A program made the translations under genes and the position numbers. A DNA stretch of 37,500 nucleotides from Triparma columacea (lineage: Eukaryota > Sar > Bolidophyceae > Parmales > Triparmaceae). Shown here in pieces: positions 30,719 through 37,500 of the stretch (the stretch's first letter is position 1; every line of letters begins with the position of its first letter). The DNA is taken from assembly GCA_030267965.1 (NCBI GenBank), contig BRYA01000208.1:1-37500 (forward strand). The letters run 5' to 3'. Below the pieces are notes generated by a model. The model was given only the letters and a program-made list of their open reading frames with translations, had not been told where the DNA came from and made no database searches.

Positions 30719-32446
30719 CTAACGCTTCCTCTTACTTATCTCGTAAGCCCCAAGTCCCCTATCCTTCCCTTGCACATCTAGTTCCCTCCCCCCCCCGATC
30801 CAAGCTGGTACACCAACCTCAACCTCCTCCCCTCCTCTCTGTGCATGCAATATACTAACCCCGTTTATCGGTTGTAGGTACCTGTGCGCAGAGAAGCTCA
30901 TACCGTCCCAAATGAACGAAACCCTCGTCTGTCTAACCACGTGTCTCCGACCGTCCCGATTCCGTACGAGATTCCTATATTCACGGCCTGTGATAATCCG
31001 CTTAACCTCAATCACCTGACCCTCGGAGGTAGTCTGCACAGTCGTCTGACCATACGCTGTCGAGTCTCTCCCCTCCCGCTTCCTTACGAAGCTGTACTCC
31101 GCCTTTACGTTCGGAGGTTGTCTTGCCCCCTTTATCGGTGTGCTCGACATGGGAGATAAAGACCTGGGAGGTGGTGGGGGTGCTGCGGAAGTGTAGTCAC
31201 CCGAAACGACATGAACACCCTTGGGGGAACTTGAGGGTGATACTCTACCACCGCCGTAGTCACCGCCTTCGTATAAGTAAACCTTCTCTATCTGGAATGT
31301 CTGGCACTCGACACCGTTCTCCTTACATACAATCTCCCAGTCCCTGTCCTCGTCGAGCAGAAACTTTACAGTGCTCTTCTCGAAGCTCGGGATGCCGACT
31401 TGGGAGGACACGGTGGAGATTAGAGAACGAAGTTTGCCCTCAAAGTCGGTGTCGTTCCCGAAGATAAAGTGATGAGGGTGTCCAAGCCACGACCTCTGCG
31501 TGTCCGCGTCAAGTTTCCGAGCCTCCGGTATGCTCTCCGTCCTCGCGGTGTTGTTCTCCTTCGTGTAGAACGACTCTGCGCCCTCCGCAGCTGTGACGAG
31601 GTGGAATACGCTATTGTATCTATTGTCTCTGATGTCAACCTCATTGAGGGAGAGGTCCTCCAACATGCCGTCCCATTCAACCAAGTCCATGTAACCTTTA
31701 CCGTCCATCAAACCCCTATCGCAAAGCAGCACGGCCCTCTGCCCGCTCTTCTCGGCGATCTCCTGGAAGCTATCTTCCAGACGCTCCTGGAGTAGCAGCA
31801 GCTTCTCCTGGAAAACACGCGCCCATCCATTGATACCGAAGCACTGCAATGAGCAAAGCAAAGGGATGAGGAGTGTTAGCGACAACCTCCAGTGCGCGAA
31901 TGCTTTATCTGGCGACAATCTCCGCGAATGCTTTTATCTACAACCTCTGTCCCCCTCACCTTTGGGCTGCATCCATTGCTGAAGAGCATAGTGGCGGCCT
32001 CTGGTACAGTGTATACGGCGAAACCACGCTCACGGAGGTAGGAGGATATACGAGCTAATGCTGTCGTCTTTCCACCACACGGTCCACCAGTTAGGACTGA
32101 GGGGAGATTGAAGTTGGAGAGAGCGGGGGGTGGGGGAGGGGGGGTTAGGTTGGAGGGATTTCGTTTTTATCGTCCTTGACTGTACCGACTCGTCATCGTG
32201 GTTCATATCGGGGCAGTCTGCACCACTAATCTCTCACAGCTTTCAAAAAGGCTTAAAAATCCCCAACAAAACATCGCCTGCTCTTCCAGGTTTGTGCTCA
32301 CCAAATTTATAGACTTCTACTTTATTCAAGGACGTATCGACCTCCTCTTGCTCTACGATATCTCTACCTCCAAGGATGCTATGACATATGGAAGCTAATG
32401 GATGAAGTAAGAAGAACAAAGACATTTCCACTTTTGCACAGAACAA
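30719..32446 (-). CDS. TTD14-like P-loop NTPase with C-terminal CYTH-like domain (468 aa, 3 exons)
   Basis: Exons 32446-32302, 32096-31960, 31843-30719 (1407 nt, GT-AG, phases 1 and 0). The middle exon carries the Walker A motif GGPCGGKTT (residues 52-60), and the third exon a Walker-B-like AVLLCDRGLMDGKGYM with Asp136. The C-terminal part (TGREYRNLVRNRDGRRHVVR, then TRVSFIWDGMSFSAHRYLQP) matches the CYTH-like region of the AAA_28/TTD14 family. Drosophila TTD14 binds GTP and phosphoinositides and is needed for TRP channel trafficking; the same role here is inference only. A Pro/Ser-rich insertion (about residues 310-345) separates the domains. The ATG choice rests on frame and homology after the first junction; Met9 is an alternative start. 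Confidence 0.88.
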
Positions 32447-32634
32447 TTAATTGGGGAGAACAGGATCTTCACAAATAAATAGGATAGAGAGAAGCGAAGA
32501 AGGAATCAGTACAAGAAGGGCTCAGGAACACGCAAGTATATATACACTATCCACAAGTAAACTATCCATAAGTATACTAACCACAAACAAGTATACTTCA
32601 TACTCATCGAGCGCAAGAGAGCTCGAGCTCAGGA
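32447..32634. promoter_or_regulatory. Divergent promoter region, TTD14-like / hydrolase genes
   Basis: 188 bp between the two divergent start codons. It is AT-rich, with an imperfect repeat of the type ATATATACACTATCCACAAGTA at about 32535-32597 (ACTATCCA, AAGTATAC). No defined box recognised. Confidence 0.5.
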
Positions 32635-33483
32635 ATGGATGGAGTAATCCAACGCCTCGTGGTGATCCTAACGTGCCTCCCTCTCGCAGTTGCACTTTCA
32701 ATAGCTCAAACTGGCTTCGTTCCCATCGCCCCAACTTCGACGAACAAGCTTTGGTACACGCAGACGCCTTCCACAAGTCCCCTCCCACCCCTAGTAGTCT
32801 GCCACGGCGGACCGGGTGTCCCATCTGACTATCTCTTCCCACTAGCTGGCATAGGAAGGTCTGTGGTGTTTTGGGATCAACTTGGATGCGGACGGTCATC
32901 TTCACCTAAAAAGGAAGAGGCTGAAGGTGATTACAGTGTAGATGGGATGGTCCGGCACTTGAGTATGTTGCTGGAGACATTGGGGATTTCCGAGTATCAT
33001 ATGTTGGGACAAAGCTGGGGTGGGATCCTAGCGTTCGAACATGCATTAGCTTCAAAGACAAAGCCACTGTCGCTTACACTCTCCAACACTCCGACAAGTG
33101 TTAGCTTGGTAGAGAATGAAGCAACAAAACTGATAAATCAAGTAGGCGTGGAGGAATTTGAGACGCGGCATAACTGTAAGATAAGTCCCAGACCTCAGCC
33201 ATTGGTGGACGCTTATGCACACGCAGGGACGATCTGGAGAGGGACGTCTGTAATAAGTGATTGGGAGGTGGGGAGCAAGAAATTAAGAGATGAAGATTTG
33301 CCAGTACTGTGCGTGCGAGGAGAAAACGATTTTGTCACCAAAGTCTGTGTAGAGGGGTGGAGTAGGGTTGGCAAAAATGTTAGGGATGAGGAAATGGAAG
33401 GCTGCGGACACCATTGTCTATTGGAGAATGAGGAAGCGTATCTCAGGATGTTAAATGAGTTCATTCAAAAGTATGATCCGTAG
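32635..33483 (+). CDS. Proline iminopeptidase-like alpha/beta hydrolase, probably secreted (282 aa)
   Basis: A single exon. Residues 1 to about 24 are a signal peptide (VVILTCLPLAVALS core). HGGPG at 57-61 is the oxyanion-hole motif of the prolyl aminopeptidase (S33) family. VFWDQLGCGRS follows, then the nucleophile elbow GQSWGG at 125-130 with Ser127. Catalytic Asp is probably Asp232 (GENDF) and His is probably His259 (GCGHH). Length fits the family, which removes N-terminal proline or acts on related amide or ester substrates. Secretion or entry into the endomembrane system is inferred from the signal peptide. The gene is convergent with the HECT gene, 73 bp apart. Confidence 0.9.
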   Translation: MDGVIQRLVVILTCLPLAVALSIAQTGFVPIAPTSTNKLWYTQTPSTSPLPPLVVCHGGPGVPSDYLFPLAGIGRSVVFWDQLGCGRSSSPKKEEAEGDYSVDGMVRHLSMLLETLGISEYHMLGQSWGGILAFEHALASKTKPLSLTLSNTPTSVSLVENEATKLINQVGVEEFETRHNCKISPRPQPLVDAYAHAGTIWRGTSVISDWEVGSKKLRDEDLPVLCVRGENDFVTKVCVEGWSRVGKNVRDEEMEGCGHHCLLENEEAYLRMLNEFIQKYDP

Positions 33484-33556
33484 GGCTGGCTAATTAATCT
33501 TCATATTTTTTCATCTAAACTAAATATAAGCAATATACAGGGCCACTACTAAAACC

Positions 33557-36529
33557 CTAACTCAAGTCGAAGCCTTCCGTGTTTTCTATGGCCACCTTGA
33601 TCTTTTCTTTCATGATCCTGTAAGCCTTGTACCTCGGAAGCACGATCTGGTTGAAGCACGTGTGTGCTCTTGGCAGCATGTCGCCCGTCATGTCCTCCCC
33701 GTCTGTTATATTGAAGGGGGGGTGGAAGCCGTCCAACGGGACCCTATCACTACCAGTTACAAACTTCAATAGCTTCATCTTGTCCTCTACCTCCATGTCC
33801 CTCAAGAGCTGCCAGAACCAGAGGACCACCTTGCTGCCCCCGTCGATTTTGCCCTGGTATATTGTGTACGCCCTTATCTCGTCTGAATCTATGTTCTTCT
33901 TCCCATTGAATAAAAGCTCGAGCTCCTGGATGGTGAACTGATTCAAGAGATGTTCCGGAATCAACATGTTCAAGCCCTCCTTGAAGCTCTCAAGCTGCTG
34001 CATGACGCTGAAGTGCGTCCTCCACTCTCCCAACAGCTTTACGTACTCCCCCTTGTTTGCCTCCGTGACGTCCCTGTTCTCTCCGTCCTCGCACAGGGGC
34101 ATTTCCTCACTCTTCTTGGTTACCGGGTCGATCACGGTCACACTGAATGTCTCGTATATCACATCCGTCACGTCATTTTCCATCATCCAGCACAGGCTCT
34201 TGTGCAAAGTCTCGTCGACCTCCTTCAAGTCGTCTATCCCGACGTCTTTGCCCAAAACCAGCTTGTACATAATCTTGGTGAAGGGCATGTCCAGGAACTG
34301 TCTCTCGTAAAGAGCCTTCCCTAGTATCGTCCCCGCGAACTTGAACTTCTGCAGCTGCTGGGGCGTGGCCTCGCTGCCTTGGTGAATCTCGAGGTGCCCA
34401 TTGCTTGCTGCCTTAAATATTTTCTGCGCGTCCACGCTTAGGCTGTGATGCAGGGAGAAGAGCGACCGAAGGAGTTAGCTTTAGGGGGGGGTGATGGGGT
34501 GGAAACAATAAAGGGGGGGGTGCCCCGACATGACTCAAAGCCCATGAACGCCCATAAACTCCCATAAACGCAACCCTTTCGCTAGTTGCCCTCGCCCACC
34601 CCCTCACCTCCTGCTTAGGGCGAGGAACCAGTCCTTCGTCAAACCTCCGCTGTCTATTCCATCCTCGCCCGAAAATATTATTTTGGGCTTCCTCAACAAA
34701 TCGGTGCGGCCATAGTGGCTGAAGAGATTAAGGCTGTCAGTGAAGAGATGGGAACGCCTGATTTTTACGTCAATCAGCTTCGTCCTATCCTTCGGAGCCC
34801 TGTTCCACTCCCTCAAATCCTTGAAAAATTTGAACCTCTTCATTCTAAACCTCACTACCGGATCGACATCCTCCTCCCCCCCCTCCCCCTTTTTCTCCTC
34901 GCCTCCCCTCATGTGGGAGTTCCTGGCCTTCTCTAGTTTAAGATTCTGCTTGTACTCGGTCCACTCGGGTGGCGGCGTCAACTGCCTGTTGCCTGCAGGA
35001 GGAACATGGCGACGACCGAATCAGGTTTAGTAATGATATATTGAAAGACCAACCCTCTTAGGAACTCGCTCTGCTCGTGTTCTCCCCCCTCACCTGTGAT
35101 AGTGTGGAACCAGAAGTTCCTCTCGTCTCTCTGGTCCCAGCACTCTAACCACAAATGGCCTTTCCTCAGCTCCTCGCTGACATCTATCTTCGCATTCGGG
35201 TCTACCACTAGGGGAACGGAGACTGTAAAGGCCTGGCTGAAGTTGCTCTTCCCGCAACTATTTATTGCCCGCACCTCGTACATGTACTTGTTCCCCCCCT
35301 CGACCTCCGCGTCGACGTAAGAGTCCGCCCCACCGGAATACCGTTCCTGCCAAATTCCCCCTACCTGCTTCCCCCTCATGACGTAGCATGTGATTCTAGC
35401 CCCATTATCCCTTGGCGCGTGCCAGTGAAGATGTACCATGTCGGGATTCACCTTGGAGGCGAAGATCTTATTTGGTGTATCAGGAGGTGCGGCGTCCGTG
35501 GTTGCGACGTCGCTCTGAGGAGAGGAACGAAGCGGGAAAGCGGTCGGGGGTGATGGAGTGAGGATTGTGGTGCGGAGGATTGTGGTAGCGTTCACTCGCT
35601 CTGCCCCCCCTGCCCCCCTCACCTCTTTAGAAATGGGGCTCCACCCTATTTTATTTCTACACTTCATCCTAAATATGTATGAAGAGCACGGCATGAGGTG
35701 ATCAAGGACATGCAACAGATCATCCTCGCGGGCCCACTCCTTCACAACAGCGACCTTCCATTCGCTCAGGTTGTGGCCCACTTCTTTGTACTCTATGTGA
35801 TACTGGTCGACGAGCCCTGTGCCCTCGTCCGTCGCCTCCCACCCTATTGTAATTTTGTCCACCTCAGTCCCGACAATGTAGGGCCTGTTGGGCTCCGTCG
35901 GTGCCTCCCGCAGGTTGTCAAGCGCGCTGCCCAATATCCTGCGCTGCACCTTCTCCCCTCTGATTGAAACTAAAATGTCACCGATCTTATCGACGGAGCA
36001 GGCTTCGGGGTAGAAGCCGAACTCATCGTTTAAATCTACTGCCACTATGTCCGCCTCTGCATTAATAACCCCTGTCACCTCTCGCTTGTTCTTCGCCACC
36101 TCGTGCATGTCTATGGTAATGAAAGTCATGTCAGGATCCGATGGTAAACTCTCCTCTTTCCCCCCTCCCCTTGTCGGTGATTTTGAGATTATGCCCTTTA
36201 TCTTACAAGGCACGCCGTAATAAATGTAGTCCAGAACATACCTTATCGACTGGTCCCTCAGCCTCTGCCGCTCCTCAATGTCGTCGAGCTCTTCGATCGA
36301 CAGGTAAAGGCTGGGGGAGGAAGACTTCCCGAACACTGACTCAAACATGCTCTTCTTCCTTGGTCTCGCCGGCGTGGACACCTCCTCCTCCTCGGGGACA
36401 ATCACAGAAAGTAACACCTCATCACCACCCGCCGCACTTGCTGGTGTCCTCGCCTCCGGTGCGGACGCTCTCCTACCCAGCTTCGACGGGGAGTCGATCT
36501 CTGGCCTTTCAAGCTTGTGGTCCTGGAGG
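33557..36529 (-). CDS. HECT-type E3 ubiquitin ligase with FN3 and WW-like domains (5' end uncertain)
   Basis: Exons found, 5' to 3': about 36529-35623, 35514-35094, 34992-34608, 34442-33557, with GT-AG junctions and phase kept. The 36529 boundary is a predicted acceptor (TTTACCAG), so an upstream start exon is expected but not found. Order: PDZ-like segment (KIGDILVSIRGEKV), FN3 domain (PYIVGTEVDKITIGWEA to NKIGWSPIS), FN3 domain (NKIFASKVNPDMVHLHW to AINSCGKSNFSQAF), WW-like motif (WDQRDERNFWFHTITG then TPPPEW across a junction), and a full HECT domain with EDGIDSGGLTKDWF in the N-lobe. The catalytic Cys lies in RAHTCFNQIVLP (codon 33656-33658). HECT ligases take ubiquitin on this Cys before transfer. 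Substrate unknown. The intron 35515-35622 is a stop-free 108 nt and may look coding. Confidence 0.87.
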
Positions 36530-36970
36530 CTGGTAAACGAGGGGGTGGGGAGGGATGGAATGTAGTGTGATTCGGGTAAGTGTCGGGGATAACGCGAGTG
36601 GGGGTGTGAAACAGGACCGAGACCCCGAGCAGGATTTCGCCGTGAAACTTTGAGTGGTCATGAGAAGCAACAAATCATGACTTGTTGGCAGCCTCGGGGA
36701 ATTCCCCTTCCATCTGGGCAGCATCTTCAGCCCACACACACCTTTTCCGCCTTCCGACCTTCTCCTGTGAGTTCTCCTTCGCCGTAGACCCCGCCCCTCC
36801 CATAGCTATTGCCTAATTCTTTCTCAGGACGGTGTGGGTGGAAGAGTCCAACTCCCCAATCTTGTCTGGATTTCTTCTTTTGCCTTTTTGCTCCTTTTGC
36901 TCAAAGTCTCGAAGTCTCTTTCTTTTTGTCAAAAAAATCTTCAAACAGATCACCAAATTCAAACGTAAAC
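36530..36970. other. Divergent intergenic region upstream of HECT and lysine-rich genes
   Basis: About 440 bp that probably includes the missing first exon of the HECT gene on the minus strand. A minus frame at about 36509-36739 contains ATGs but I could not join it convincingly to the acceptor at 36529. Plus-strand sequence before 36971 is pyrimidine-rich (about 36845-36935), as expected for a 5' flank. Confidence 0.45.
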
Positions 36971-37500
36971 ATGGTTATCACTGAGAAAACAACTATCAAC
37001 GAGCCTAAGCCAGCTGAGGTACGTATTTCTGAGTCGCACGTGACGAGGAAGTCTTAATTTCAGTGACCCATCGTTGTCGGCGTCAAAGTTTGTCTTGAGG
37101 TTAATTTTGACTCAATTTGCCGTCGACCATGTCCCTGTGCCCCACCTGGAGGTCAAAATGTACATTAAGTGGGTCTAAATGGGGCAGTGGGGTTGATTGC
37201 TGGCCGCAAATGTTTTGAAACCTGCGATTGAAAAAATGATGCGGCCGAGGTTGTGTTGTTGTTGACATTATTTTACCATTATTGGGTGATTTCTCCCCAT
37301 GAGACTAACTTTCTTGGCGTGTCTAACACTCAACAACCTTTATGTACAGAACATGAAGATCAAGGCGACCCCCAAGGCTTCCAGAAGGAGCAAGAGAGTC
37401 TCTCCCGAGCAGCCCACTTCTGCCTCCAAGAAGAAGAAGATCAAGGTCAGTCTCGTCGATACGAATAAGGAGGACAAAGAAAACGAGGTCATTGATGAGA
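36971..37500 (+). CDS. Lysine-rich, probably nuclear protein, 5' part only
   Basis: Exon 1 is 36971-37018, encoding MVITEKTTINEPKPAE, ending at a GTACGT donor in phase 0. After a 331-nt intron (37019-37349, nothing recognised within), exon 2 starts at 37350 with NMKIKATPKASRRSKRVSPE and a KKKKIK cluster that looks like a nuclear localisation signal. The frame then stays open to the window edge and includes KEDKENE, a KEN-box-like string. A possible GTCAGT donor at about 37447 could end exon 2 earlier. The identity is not recognised; a chromatin or cell-cycle role is only a guess from composition. Confidence 0.6.

Noticed and set aside
36509..36739. Minus-strand frame as first exon of the HECT gene
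   Set aside because: Contains ATGs, but no donor joins it in phase to the acceptor at 36529 convincingly, so the 5' end is left open.
1..37500. tRNA or rRNA genes
   Set aside because: I looked for tRNA B-box-like GTTCGA-type motifs in spacers and found none with matching stems; those seen are in exons. A covariance-model scan would be decisive.

Overview
This window is one end of a eukaryotic nuclear chromosome. It opens with about 70 bp of perfect TAACCC telomere repeat, and almost every gene is cut by short GT-AG introns (mostly 70-220 nt, donors usually GTGAG or GTAAG, acceptors usually CAG or TAG). Gene spacing is tight (49-611 bp between genes after the subtelomere). The content (an IP3-receptor-type calcium channel, an EML-type WD40 protein, a HECT ligase with FN3 domains, a START-rich membrane protein and a TTD14-like P-loop protein) suggests a compact-genome unicellular protist. 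A stramenopile alga of the bolidophyte/Parmales type is my best guess, but this is an inference from style and content, not from a marker gene.

Layout. 1-1436: telomere, gene-poor subtelomere and two blocks of degenerate telomere-like hexamers. 1437-7193 (-): intronless 1918-aa protein with tandem START-like domains and a C-terminal membrane domain resembling XK-related (XKR) scramblases. 7805-12360 (-): 1263-aa EF-hand/HELP/WD40 protein of the EML family, 9 exons. 12459-15559 (+): 827-aa U-box protein, 5 exons, divergent from the EML gene across 98 bp. 16030-26931 (+): 3299-aa IP3 receptor-like channel, 10 exons. 27119-28241 (-): TMBIM/Bax-inhibitor-1 family protein, 2 exons. 28513-29415 (-): chalcone-isomerase-like protein, 3 exons. 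29929-30669 (+): tail-anchored protein of unknown function. 30719-32446 (-): TTD14-like P-loop NTPase, 3 exons. 32635-33483 (+): secreted proline-iminopeptidase-like hydrolase. 33557-about 36529 (-): PDZ-like/FN3/FN3/WW-like/HECT E3 ligase. 36971-window end (+): start of a lysine-rich protein.

The standout is the IP3 receptor-like gene. Inside the cytosolic regulatory region, between the second RIH domain and the RIH-associated domain and within one uninterrupted 4.4-kb exon, it encodes a complete four-helix voltage-sensor domain. The sensor has an S2 F-x-x-E-x-x-x-K motif, an S3 N-x-x-D motif and an S4 with seven basic residues at every third position. The normal six-helix IP3R pore domain follows about 580 residues later. 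The same protein has a divergent selectivity filter and lacks all four Cys/His zinc ligands of the animal receptor's C-terminal linker. This reads as a voltage-sensing intracellular calcium-release channel, an architecture I do not know from described families.

Several genes point to membranes and calcium: the channel itself, the convergent TMBIM gene next door (a family known to affect ER calcium leak), EF-hands on the EML protein, a TTD14-like phosphoinositide/GTP-binding type protein, and a START/XKR lipid-handling protein. In a eukaryote this proximity may be chance. All exon joins were read by eye from splice signals and preserved reading phase; no transcript evidence was available.
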